Positions 1-5,812 of a stretch of DNA of 5,812 nt are shown one piece after another. The position numbers were made by a program, and so were the translations under genes. This DNA comes from an uncultured Chloroflexota bacterium (GTDB taxonomy: Bacteria > Chloroflexota > Dehalococcoidia > CAUJGQ01). The DNA is taken from NCBI GenBank assembly GCA_937879875.1, contig CALFMN010000044.1, positions 1 through 5,812 on the forward strand, given 5' to 3'. Position 1 is the stretch's first letter; every line of letters begins with the position of its first letter. The notes beneath the pieces were generated by a model, which searched no databases, was not told the DNA's origin, and was given only the letters and a program-made list of their open reading frames with translations.

Positions 1-591
1 GCGCGGCAGTTGCCCGGCGCGGATCAGCCGGTGGGCGCTCGGCGGGCGCGCCGCCGCGAACAGGGCAAACAGATCGGCTTCGCGGTCGGCGATCGTCATG
101 GTGGCCACGCCCGCCGGCAGCGCCGCGCGGCTCGCTGCCTCGACCGCGGCCCAGCAGGCGCGCGCTTTCTGGTCGGGCGCACGGGTGCGGTGGTCCCGGG
201 TCGTGCCGCGGGCCGCCGCGCCGCGCCGCCACAGCCCCAGCCCGCCGCCCGCCGGATGCACCGCCAGCGTCGTGTGCGCCAACAGGCCCACGGTCCGGTG
301 CGCCCGCGTGCCCACCGGGCTCAAGGCCAGCGTGGTCGGGTCCTGCACCACCAGCACCGTCGGCAGCCCGGCACAGCGGGGGGCCAGGTCCGGCTGGGCG
401 CTGGCCACGATCGCCGCCGGCGTCACGGCGCGCGTGGCGAAGCAGCGCTCGGCCACCTTCAGTGCGCCCCAACTGCCCAGCGCCTGCGCCAGCGTCGCTT
501 CCGCGCGCGCCGTGATCAGCCGTTCCAGGCGGCGGACCCGCCGCGCATCCCCCAACAGCGCTGGCCCCGGCGCCACCACCGTCGTCGTCAT
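1..591 (-). CDS. IS4/Tn5-family DDE transposase, N-terminal part (cut by window edge)
   Basis: Reading the minus strand from the ATG at 591 gives 197 codons open to the left edge. This is probably under half of a full protein, since Tn5 transposase is 476 residues. Transposases of this family cut and paste their own insertion sequence using an RNase H-like DDE fold. The N-terminus resembles the Tn5-type DNA-binding domain: GDARRVRRLERL at about residues 14-25, then a GSWGALKVAERCF block matching the family 'G..A.K.AYRF' region. The first catalytic aspartate is D84 in VVQDPTTLALS, and the second is D169 in ADREADLF, the typical 'DREAD' motif. The third catalytic residue (the E of the YREK region) lies outside the window. 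The first motif reads D-P-T-T rather than the common D-T-T. A GGAGG ribosome binding site at 601-605, nine bases before the ATG, supports the start. No frameshift or stop is visible, so the visible part looks intact. Family identity is by motif recall, not by search. Confidence 0.85.
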   Translation of the reverse strand, partial: MTTTVVAPGPALLGDARRVRRLERLITARAEATLAQALGSWGALKVAERCFATRAVTPAAIVASAQPDLAPRCAGLPTVLVVQDPTTLALSPVGTRAHRTVGLLAHTTLAVHPAGGGLGLWRRGAAARGTTRDHRTRAPDQKARACWAAVEAASRAALPAGVATMTIADREADLFALFAAARPPSAHRLIRAGQLPR

Positions 592-650
592 CCGCCCCGC
601 CCTCCGTTGGCACGGCGCAGCATGCCCTGTTACACGCTGTGGGTAAACCA
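1..650 (-). mobile_element. Partial insertion sequence (IS4 superfamily), transposase-start end
   Basis: The transposase at 1-591 implies an insertion sequence whose promoter-side end lies shortly upstream of its start codon, somewhere between about 610 and 690. The other end is outside the window, so terminal inverted repeats and target duplication cannot be paired and the right boundary given here is approximate. Candidate terminal sequence read on the minus strand includes CCTGTGTCGGC and, further out, CCTGTCCTTAGACC. Neither can be confirmed. Confidence 0.4.
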
Positions 651-654
651 AAGC

Positions 655-831
655 CGACACAGGAAGGGTTGGTCTAAGGACAGGCGTTCAGGTGGGAAAC
701 GAGCCCGCCGCTGTACCCACATGGACACGGAAGCCCCGCCGCCGTCCGGCGTCGCTGGGAACGCTCCAGAAGTCCCTTTCCCGGCTCGGGAAGGGACAGA
801 CATCGCTTCAGCGGTGTCAGGGTTAGGTGCC
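655..831 (+). promoter_or_regulatory. Candidate cobalamin-riboswitch-like element, orphan or degenerate
   Basis: On the plus strand, several blocks resemble the conserved core of cobalamin riboswitches and occur in the right order. GGTGGGAAAC at 691-700 resembles GGTGxGAAxxC. CCCGCCGCTGTA at 704-715 resembles CCCGCCaCTGTAA. GTCGCTGGG at 751-759 resembles GTCaCTGGG. CGGGAAGG at 787-794 is an exact match to that block. GTCAGG at 816-821 resembles the start of the B12 box. A possible closing helix pairs GACAC (656-660) with GTGTC (814-818). Against it, the segment between the first two blocks is about six bases shorter than usual, the adenine in both ACTG motifs is G, the second half of the B12 box (ACCTGCC) is not recognisable, and no plus-strand gene follows. 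The next plus-strand start is at 1907; the element instead runs head-on into the reductase gene. It may be a decayed riboswitch, a control for an antisense RNA, or coincidence in GC-rich DNA. Confidence 0.35.
772..797 (-). terminator. Hairpin after the aldo/keto reductase gene
   Basis: This is a near-perfect inverted repeat. Bases 772-778 pair with 791-797, and 780-783 pair with 787-790, with one bulged T at 779 and a three-base loop. That makes 11 base pairs, mostly G-C, about 25 bases past the reductase stop codon. No T-run follows it on the minus strand, so it may terminate poorly or act mainly to stabilise the 3' end. The same bases include the CGGGAAGG block of the riboswitch-like element, so the two readings compete. 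Confidence 0.5.
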
Positions 832-1758
832 CCGCCCTGCCGCATCGGTGGCGGGGGCGCTGCCCGCGGCTTCGAGGCGGCGCCTGGCCTCGGCATACGT
901 GTCCGGTGGTAGCGGGCCGGCCTGCGCCGCGGCCAGATTCTCGCGCAGATGCTCCGGGTTTAGCGTGCCCACGATCGTCGTGTCGAGCTGCGGATGCGAG
1001 AGCGTGAAGCGCAGCATGAACGCCTGCCGGCTCATGCCGTCGAGCAGGTCGTCGAGGCCGGCTCGCTCCCAGACCTGCGCGGCGCCGGACGCCTGGCGCT
1101 CGGAAGCGACGGCGCCCCGCGCCACGCCGCCGCGAATCACGACGCCGGCGCCCGCCTGTCCCGCCCGCGTCACCACGGCTTCGTGCTGGCGGTCCGCCGC
1201 CGAGTACGGGATCTGGAAGACGTCGAACACGCCCATCTCGACGTGCTCATCGATGTTCGGCAGCGTCGAGGACATGCCGATGAAGCGGACCTTGCCCTCG
1301 CGTTGCAGGTCGCGCAGCGTCTCGATCGCGCCCTGCTGTGCCAGCGTCTCGGCCGAGGGCGAGGCGTGGAACTGCACCACGTCGAGATAGTCCGTCTTCA
1401 TCCGCGCCAGGCTCTGGTTCACGCCGGCGATGATGTTCTCGCGGGAAAAATCGTGCGGGTTGCGCTGGCCGGCGGGCGCAGGCGGCGCGCCGACAAGGCA
1501 GCCACATTTGCTCGCCAGGAAGTACTCGCCGCGGCGACCGGCAATAAACTGCCCGATGAACTCCTCGCTCTGGCCGTAGTCGATTGACGTATCGATGTAG
1601 TTGATGCCCGCGTCGAGCACGGCGTTGAGCACAGCCTGCGCCTGTTCGGACTGAACCGGGCGGCCGCGCGGCGCCCCGCGCAGCTCCATCGCGCCGAAGC
1701 CCAGCGCCGTCACCTGCAGTCCCGTGCGGCCCAGTTGACACATCGGCAGTCCAGCCAT
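823..1758 (-). CDS. Aldo/keto reductase family oxidoreductase
   Basis: This encodes a cytoplasmic NAD(P)H-dependent oxidoreductase of the aldo/keto reductase superfamily, a TIM barrel that reduces carbonyl groups; the substrate cannot be told from sequence. From the ATG at 1758 the protein is 311 residues, normal for the family. It opens with a beta-hairpin and first strand (CQLGRTGLQVTALGFGAMEL). The full catalytic tetrad is visible: D56 and Y61 in NYIDTSIDYGQSE, K84 in FLASKCGC, and H131 in VVQFHAS. The C-terminal cofactor region reads LRFTLSHPQLDTTIVGT and NPEHLREN. A GTG at 1803 would add 15 residues (REQNGVPRATRRRV after the initiator) that do not belong to the fold. The ATG at 1758 has an AGGAGG ribosome binding site six bases upstream, so it is preferred. 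The gene is divergent from the cupin gene and is followed by a hairpin. The SKCGC motif gives two nearby cysteines, but there is no iron-sulfur cluster pattern. Confidence 0.93.
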   Translation of the reverse strand: MAGLPMCQLGRTGLQVTALGFGAMELRGAPRGRPVQSEQAQAVLNAVLDAGINYIDTSIDYGQSEEFIGQFIAGRRGEYFLASKCGCLVGAPPAPAGQRNPHDFSRENIIAGVNQSLARMKTDYLDVVQFHASPSAETLAQQGAIETLRDLQREGKVRFIGMSSTLPNIDEHVEMGVFDVFQIPYSAADRQHEAVVTRAGQAGAGVVIRGGVARGAVASERQASGAAQVWERAGLDDLLDGMSRQAFMLRFTLSHPQLDTTIVGTLNPEHLRENLAAAQAGPLPPDTYAEARRRLEAAGSAPATDAAGRGT

Positions 1759-1906
1759 CACCCGCCTCCTCGTCGCGCGAGGCACCCCATTTTGTTCGCG
1801 CACGTCCCCTATCCTACAGCGCGTGGGCGAGCGTTGCGGCGTGTATAGTCAGTGCCGCGGCCCGCTGCGCCACCCCTTGCGGGACAGGGCCGAAGGAGGA
1901 GACTCG
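1759..1906. promoter_or_regulatory. Divergent control region between reductase and cupin genes
   Basis: These 148 bases separate two divergently transcribed genes and must carry both promoters. Facing the cupin gene, TATAGT at 1844-1849 is a fair -10 hexamer, with no convincing -35 at normal spacing. Facing the reductase, TAGGAT on the minus strand, around 1810-1816, is a possible -10, again without a clear -35. Strong ribosome binding sites close both ends: AGGAGG for the reductase and AAGGAGGA (1893-1900) for the cupin. No clear operator palindrome was found. The promoter calls are weak. Confidence 0.35.
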
Positions 1907-2329
1907 ATGACCATCCCGGACACCAGTGCCGGCGCGGCCCCACGGCTGCTCGTGCAGCATGCGGCGGACATGGCCGAGCGGCAGTCGCGCGGCGAGTTGC
2001 GCGTGCGCCAGATCTTCCAGGCCGGGGCCGCGGGCTTCGAAAGCTCGCTCTCGTTCGTGCTCTGGAACCGCATTCCCGCCGGCGGCGCCAACGAATTGCA
2101 TGTCCACGAGGATATCGAGAAGGTCTACTACTTCCTTCAGGGTCAGGGCGAAGTCGCCTGTGGTCCCTGGAGCCGCAACGTGGCCGCGGGCGACTTTCTG
2201 TTCTTCCCGGCCGCGATTCCGCACATGGTGCGCAACACGGGCGCCGACGATTTGCAGTTCGTCGTGGTCGCGGCGAAGACCCTGGGCACGCCGCGCGGCC
2301 TTGCCAGCGAGCAGGCGGCCGGCGGCTGA
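1907..2329 (+). CDS. Small single-domain cupin protein
   Basis: A 140-residue protein with one cupin barrel, probably cytoplasmic and metal-binding. Cupin motif 1 spans about residues 59-79: G59/G60, then H65 and H67 in ELHVHEDIEKVYYFLQG, with E71 as the acidic ligand. Motif 2 is GDFLFFPAAIPHMVRNTG at about 95-112, with H106 as the fourth ligand. All four usual metal ligands are therefore present. A domain of this size may be an enzyme (isomerase, dioxygenase) or a small-molecule binding protein, and nothing visible decides between them. The frame stays open upstream to 1823, but the ATG at 1907 is chosen because AAGGAGGA sits six bases before it and the upstream residues do not fit a cupin. 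It is divergent from the aldo/keto reductase and separated by 144 bases from the transglycosylase downstream. Confidence 0.9.
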   Translation: MTIPDTSAGAAPRLLVQHAADMAERQSRGELRVRQIFQAGAAGFESSLSFVLWNRIPAGGANELHVHEDIEKVYYFLQGQGEVACGPWSRNVAAGDFLFFPAAIPHMVRNTGADDLQFVVVAAKTLGTPRGLASEQAAGG

Positions 2330-2473
2330 CGCGCGGAGGGCGGCGCGCCGCTGATCGCGGCTGCGCATCAGGTGTCATGAGGGATCGTTCGCACCGGGGC
2401 CGGCTCGGGCAATCGCCGCTCTGGACATACGATCGCCTGCCGTAGCCGTGCGGAAACGGGTACGCTGGACGCG
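2330..2473 (+). promoter_or_regulatory. Intergenic region with candidate leaderless promoter for the transglycosylase
   Basis: A TACGCT hexamer at 2461-2466 (TAnnnT type) ends seven bases before the GTG start at 2474. That is the spacing expected when transcription begins at the start codon itself. A -35 at normal spacing would fall on TGCCGT (2438-2443), a poor match. A second possible -10, TACGAT, is at 2428-2433. Near the cupin stop are a 12-base perfect palindrome at 2340-2351 and a short 5-bp stem at 2347-2361; neither is a convincing terminator. A 22-codon reading frame from 2378 has no ribosome binding site and is not called. Confidence 0.35.
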
Positions 2474-4702
2474 GTGATTGCGAACCCTCGTCCTCGCATC
2501 CTCGGGTTGCTGGCCGTGCTGGCCGCATTGGCGCCGCTGTCCGCCGCGCCTGTGGCGGGCGATGTGCCGCTCGCCCCGCTGCACACGGCCACACGCGCCG
2601 CCGTGCTCGCCGCCGCGGCCACGGCCGAGCGCAACGGCGACTATGAGACGGCCCAGCGCGAGTATCAGGCGCTCGCCGCTTCCACGGACCCGGCCACAGC
2701 CGCGGCGGGCAATCTCGCGCTCGGCCGCCTGCTCGAACGCTGGGCAAAGCCAGCCGACGCCCTGGCGCCGTTGCGCGCGGCGATCGGCGTGCTCGGCAGC
2801 ACGCCGGACGGGCTGCGTGCCACGTTTCTGCTCGGGGAAGCGCAGCTCGACCTGAAGCAAAACCAGGACGCGGCCGCTGCATTCCAGGTCTATCTCGCCG
2901 GCGGCGGCCCGGCCGCGGGCGAGGCCGCGCTGGAACGCGCCGCGGCGTTGCAGGCTGCCGGCGACGATGCCGGCGCCCTCACCGCGCTGGCGCAACCGTT
3001 GCAGGCGGTCTCGCTGACGCTGCGCCGTGCCGCGCTCAAGGCCGCGAGCCGTTCACTCGAACAGATCGGCCAAATGGCGGCAGCCGCGGCCGACCAGCAG
3101 GCACTGTCCGAAACGCATCCTTCTGCCAGCCAGCGTGCCGCGGCGCTGAACGAGGCCGGACGCCTGTACACACTCGCCGGCGATGACGCCGACGCGATCG
3201 CCGCTCTGCAGACGGTTGTGCAGAACTATCCCAACGCGTCGGCCGCGGGCACCGCGCTGGACCGGCTGGACGCGCTCGGCGCAGCGGTCGACCCCGTACA
3301 GCGGGCACTCGTGCTCTTCGGCGCGGGTCAAGACGACGACGCTCACGCCATCCTCCTGCAACTGCTGAGCGACAATCCGACGGGCCATCTCGCCGCGCTG
3401 GCGAACTACTATCTCGGCCGCATCGCCGACCGCAACGACCGCAACGATAACGCCCTCGCTGACTATGCCGACGCCTATGCAGCGGAGCCCGGCGGCACAC
3501 TGGCGCCGACAGCGCTCTGGTATCAGGCCCAGCTCCTGCGCTCGCTCGGTCGGTATGACGAGGCCCGCGGCATCTACGCGAACCTGGCGCAGCAGTTCCC
3601 GACCGACGACAACGCGGCCGATGCGGCCTTCGCCAGTGGGCTGATGGCGTATCTGACCGGCGATGGCGCGGGTGCGGACGCGATCTGGACCCAGCTCGCA
3701 CAGGCGACGAACGCCGGCGACGCCGCGCGGGCGAACCTCTGGCTGGCGAAGCTGGCGCAGACGCGCGGCGACGGCGGAGGCGCGGCGGCCGCGGCCAAAC
3801 GGGCGCAGGCGGCACAGCCGACCGGCTACTTCGGCCTGCGCGCCGCGTTGCTGGCTGCCGGCGGCAGCGTGCGCCCGGCGGGCGGTCCGGTCATGCCAGC
3901 GCCCGCCGACTGGAGCGCGGTGGAAGCCTGGCTGACGGCCCGATTCGGGCCGGAGAACCCCGCGCCGTTCCTCGCGATGCAGGCCACGCAGGACTGGATC
4001 GAGGGCGTGGAGCTGGACGCGCTCGGCTGGCAGACCACGCCCGGCCAGATGCTCAGTGCGGCGCTCGATACGATCGCGCAGCAGCCGTGGGCGCTCTACC
4101 GGGCGGCGCGGGCCTTCGCCGATCGCGGCCGAACGTCGCTGGCGCTGCAGGCGGCCAGCGATCTGCTGCGGCTGGCGGGCGTACCGCATGGCGGCTCGCT
4201 CAACGCGCCGACGGCACTGCTGCATCTGGCCTATCCGCTCGATTATGTCGATCTGGTCAATCAGGATGGCGCTCAGAGCGGCCTCGATCCGTTGCTGCTG
4301 TTCGCGGTGATGCGCCAGGAAAGCGCCTTCGATCCCGCCGCCGGCTCGACGGCGGGCGCACAGGGGCTGCTGCAGCTCGTACCGTCTACTGCGCAAGACG
4401 TGGCCGATGCTCTGGGCCTGGCCGCGCTCGCGCCCGGCGACCTGCAACGGCCGCTGATCAATCTGCAACTCGGCGCCGGCTACCTCACACAACAGCTACG
4501 CGCAGCGGCCGGCGATTTTGAGCAGATGCTGGCGGGCTATAACGCCGGCGCGCGCAACGCCGCGCGCTGGGCGCAGCAGGCCGGCGGCGATGCCGATCGC
4601 TACTACGAGGCCGTCGACTTTGAAGAGACGCGGCTCTACCTGCGGCTGGTCAGCGAGAACTACGCGGTCTATCAACTGCTCTACCGCGGCGCCGGTCACT
4701 GA
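2474..4702 (+). CDS. Secreted soluble lytic murein transglycosylase with helical repeats (Slt70-like)
   Basis: This encodes a 742-residue exported enzyme predicted to cleave the MurNAc-GlcNAc bond of peptidoglycan without water, leaving 1,6-anhydro ends. An N-terminal signal peptide is visible: arginines at 6 and 8, then a hydrophobic core at about 9-23, with likely cleavage near residues 25-29. Residues about 45-450 form an alanine-rich alpha-helical superhelix with TPR-like units, for example around 52-85, 225-254, 308-340 and 347-377. TGYFGLRA at 450-457 matches the YYGL motif found before the catalytic domain in Slt-type enzymes. The SLT domain covers about 590-740. Catalytic E616 is in MRQESAFDP, followed by STAGAQGLLQLVPSTA (625-640), AGYNAG (687-692) and ETRLYLRLVSENY (718-730). 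E. coli Slt70 is 645 residues, so this is a longer variant of that plan. The GTG start has no clear ribosome binding site but fits the signal peptide. The gene is monocistronic and convergent with the next gene. Confidence 0.93.
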   Translation: MIANPRPRILGLLAVLAALAPLSAAPVAGDVPLAPLHTATRAAVLAAAATAERNGDYETAQREYQALAASTDPATAAAGNLALGRLLERWAKPADALAPLRAAIGVLGSTPDGLRATFLLGEAQLDLKQNQDAAAAFQVYLAGGGPAAGEAALERAAALQAAGDDAGALTALAQPLQAVSLTLRRAALKAASRSLEQIGQMAAAAADQQALSETHPSASQRAAALNEAGRLYTLAGDDADAIAALQTVVQNYPNASAAGTALDRLDALGAAVDPVQRALVLFGAGQDDDAHAILLQLLSDNPTGHLAALANYYLGRIADRNDRNDNALADYADAYAAEPGGTLAPTALWYQAQLLRSLGRYDEARGIYANLAQQFPTDDNAADAAFASGLMAYLTGDGAGADAIWTQLAQATNAGDAARANLWLAKLAQTRGDGGGAAAAAKRAQAAQPTGYFGLRAALLAAGGSVRPAGGPVMPAPADWSAVEAWLTARFGPENPAPFLAMQATQDWIEGVELDALGWQTTPGQMLSAALDTIAQQPWALYRAARAFADRGRTSLALQAASDLLRLAGVPHGGSLNAPTALLHLAYPLDYVDLVNQDGAQSGLDPLLLFAVMRQESAFDPAAGSTAGAQGLLQLVPSTAQDVADALGLAALAPGDLQRPLINLQLGAGYLTQQLRAAAGDFEQMLAGYNAGARNAARWAQQAGGDADRYYEAVDFEETRLYLRLVSENYAVYQLLYRGAGH

Positions 4703-4709
4703 GCCGCGC

Positions 4710-4743
4710 CCGCCGCACCGTCGTCCGCGGGCTGATGCGGCGG
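4710..4743. terminator. GC-rich hairpin between convergent genes, possible bidirectional terminator
   Basis: CCGCCGCA at 4710-4717 pairs perfectly with TGCGGCGG at 4736-4743, an 8-bp stem around an 18-base loop. It fills the 54-base gap between the transglycosylase stop (4702) and the oxidoreductase stop (4757), where a shared terminator is expected. No T-run flanks it on either strand, and GC-rich DNA makes such stems common by chance. Confidence 0.35.
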
Positions 4744-4756
4744 CGGTGAGGAACCG

Positions 4757-5812
4757 TTATGCGCGCTGGGCCGCGGCCTGCTGGCGGGCGCCGGTGATAT
4801 CGGACATCAGCTCAAGCGCGCGCGGCTGGTTGCTCTGCACCAGCATCGTCGTCACGCCGGCGTCCTCCCAGGCCCGGTAGCGCGCCCGAATGCGATCCTC
4901 AGGGCCGCACAGCGAAAGCTCGTCGCACAGCTCGTCGGGCACGGCCGCCTCCGCTTCGGCCTTGCGGCCGGAGAGATAGAGATCCTGGATCCGCGCGGCC
5001 TCGTCCGTGTAGCCGTAGCGCACGATCATCTCGTTGTGGAAGTTCTTCTCGCGTGCGCCCATGCCGCCGACGTAGAGCGCGAGGTTTGGTTTCATGCGCG
5101 CGAACAGCTCTTTGAGATCGTCGCCGATCATCACCGTGCAGCCCGCGGCGATGTCAAAGTCCTGATATGACTTGCCGGCGCCGGCGCGGCTGAAGCCCGC
5201 TTCGAGGTCCGGGCGGAACAGGTCGATGCGGTAGGGTGAAAACCAGATCGGCAGCCAGCCGTCGGCCAGCTCGGCCGTGGCACGCACGTTAGCCGAGCCC
5301 ATCGTCGCCAGGTACACGGGCAACTGCCGGCCATGCAGGATCGACTTCAGCGGCTTGCCGAGGCCGGTGGCATCAGGGCCCCGGTAGGGAAGCTGATACT
5401 GCTTGCCGTCGAGCGCGACGGGCTCTTCGCGCGCCCAGATTTTGCGCAGGATCTGCACGTACTCGCGCAGGCGGGCGTTCGGCTTGCCGTAGGCGACGCC
5501 ATGCCAGCCCTCGATCACCTGCGGTCCGGAGAGGCCGAGCCCCACGAGCGCCCGACCGCCTGAGAGCTGGTCGAGCGTCGACATGGTCATCGCCGCCAGC
5601 GCCGGCGTGCGGGCGGGAATCTGCATGATGCCCGTGCCCAGCTTGATCCGCGTCGTCTTCGCCGCCAGATAGGCCAGCGGCGTGACCGCGTCGGAGCCGT
5701 AGGCCTCGGCGGTCCAGACCGAGTCGAAGCCGAGGCGCTCGACCTCCAGCACCAGTTCTAGTATTACAGTGACCGTTTCCTGGTAGCCTGAGGAGAGGAG
5801 GCGTCTCAGTGG
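4757..5812 (-). CDS. LLM-class F420-dependent oxidoreductase, Rv3520c-like (N-terminal end cut)
   Basis: This is a luciferase-like TIM-barrel oxidoreductase of the type that uses coenzyme F420, cytoplasmic and of unknown substrate. The minus-strand frame is open to the right edge, with 351 visible residues. Numbered from the edge, GYQETVTV at about 9-16 lines up with the 'LGYSGxTVT' N-terminus of the family. It is followed by ERLGFDSVWTAEAYGSDA, TTRIKLGTGIMQIPARTP (the strand and bulge region typical of F420-binding members), LDQLSGGRALVGLGLSGPQ, GPDATGLGKPLKS and ADGWLPIWFSP. A GTG at 5752 could be taken as the start but has no ribosome binding site and would remove the first strand of the barrel, so the real start lies at or just beyond the window edge. 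The gene is convergent with the transglycosylase. It implies a host that makes F420. The F420 assignment rests on family resemblance. Confidence 0.9.
   Translation of the reverse strand, partial: PLRRLLSSGYQETVTVILELVLEVERLGFDSVWTAEAYGSDAVTPLAYLAAKTTRIKLGTGIMQIPARTPALAAMTMSTLDQLSGGRALVGLGLSGPQVIEGWHGVAYGKPNARLREYVQILRKIWAREEPVALDGKQYQLPYRGPDATGLGKPLKSILHGRQLPVYLATMGSANVRATAELADGWLPIWFSPYRIDLFRPDLEAGFSRAGAGKSYQDFDIAAGCTVMIGDDLKELFARMKPNLALYVGGMGAREKNFHNEMIVRYGYTDEAARIQDLYLSGRKAEAEAAVPDELCDELSLCGPEDRIRARYRAWEDAGVTTMLVQSNQPRALELMSDITGARQQAAAQRA

Noticed and set aside
10..912. Plus-strand open frame of 300 codons across the transposase and the following gap
   Set aside because: It is antisense to the transposase, with an arginine/glutamine-rich low-complexity product. 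The minus-strand reading has the DDE motifs and a ribosome binding site.
2340..2351. Perfect 12-base palindrome after the cupin stop
   Set aside because: It is made only of G and C, has no loop and no T-run. It is likely chance in this base composition, so it is not called as an operator or terminator.
2378..2446. 22-codon plus-strand frame in the gap before the transglycosylase
   Set aside because: It has no ribosome binding site or recognisable product and is short enough to occur by chance.
1809..2882. Minus-strand open frame of 357 codons opposite the cupin and the start of the transglycosylase
   Set aside because: The product is arginine- and proline-rich with no domain and spans two well-supported plus-strand genes.
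3053..4492. Long minus-strand open frame of 479 codons opposite the transglycosylase
   Set aside because: It is arginine-rich, shows no recognisable motifs and lies entirely antisense to a gene with clear catalytic motifs. Such frames are expected in GC-rich DNA.
5788..5809. CTGAG / CTCAG inverted repeat near the right edge
   Set aside because: It is a five-base stem inside the open coding frame of the oxidoreductase, and too short to support a regulatory call.

Overview
This is a very GC-rich window from a bacterial chromosome. It combines an F420-dependent luciferase-like oxidoreductase of the Rv3520c type, a soluble lytic transglycosylase with helical/TPR-like repeats, a compact aldo/keto reductase and an IS4/Tn5-type transposase. 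F420-type enzymes plus an Slt70-like architecture in a high-GC genome fit Chloroflexota (for example Thermomicrobia-like lineages) best. That assignment is an inference from gene content; there is no rRNA or other marker here.

Layout, left to right. At 1-591 (minus strand) lies the N-terminal part of a DDE transposase of the IS4/Tn5 superfamily, running off the left edge. At 592-822 is a non-coding gap. It holds a strong hairpin just past the 3' end of the next gene and, read on the plus strand, an ordered set of motifs resembling a cobalamin riboswitch that has no plus-strand gene after it. At 823-1758 (minus) is an aldo/keto reductase with its full catalytic tetrad. At 1907-2329 (plus, divergent) is a small single-domain cupin. 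At 2474-4702 (plus) is a secreted lytic murein transglycosylase that may be translated from a leaderless mRNA. At 4757-5812 (minus, convergent) is an LLM-class F420-dependent oxidoreductase that runs off the right edge, probably lacking only a few N-terminal residues.

The genes do not form one obvious pathway. The reductase and cupin share a divergent control region of about 148 bases and could be co-regulated. The transglycosylase is a stand-alone cell-wall remodelling gene. The oxidoreductase is transcribed towards it, with a short GC-rich hairpin between their stops. No tRNA, rRNA or CRISPR array was seen. The least explained stretch, and the best candidate for something unusual, is the 592-830 gap between the mobile element and the reductase.
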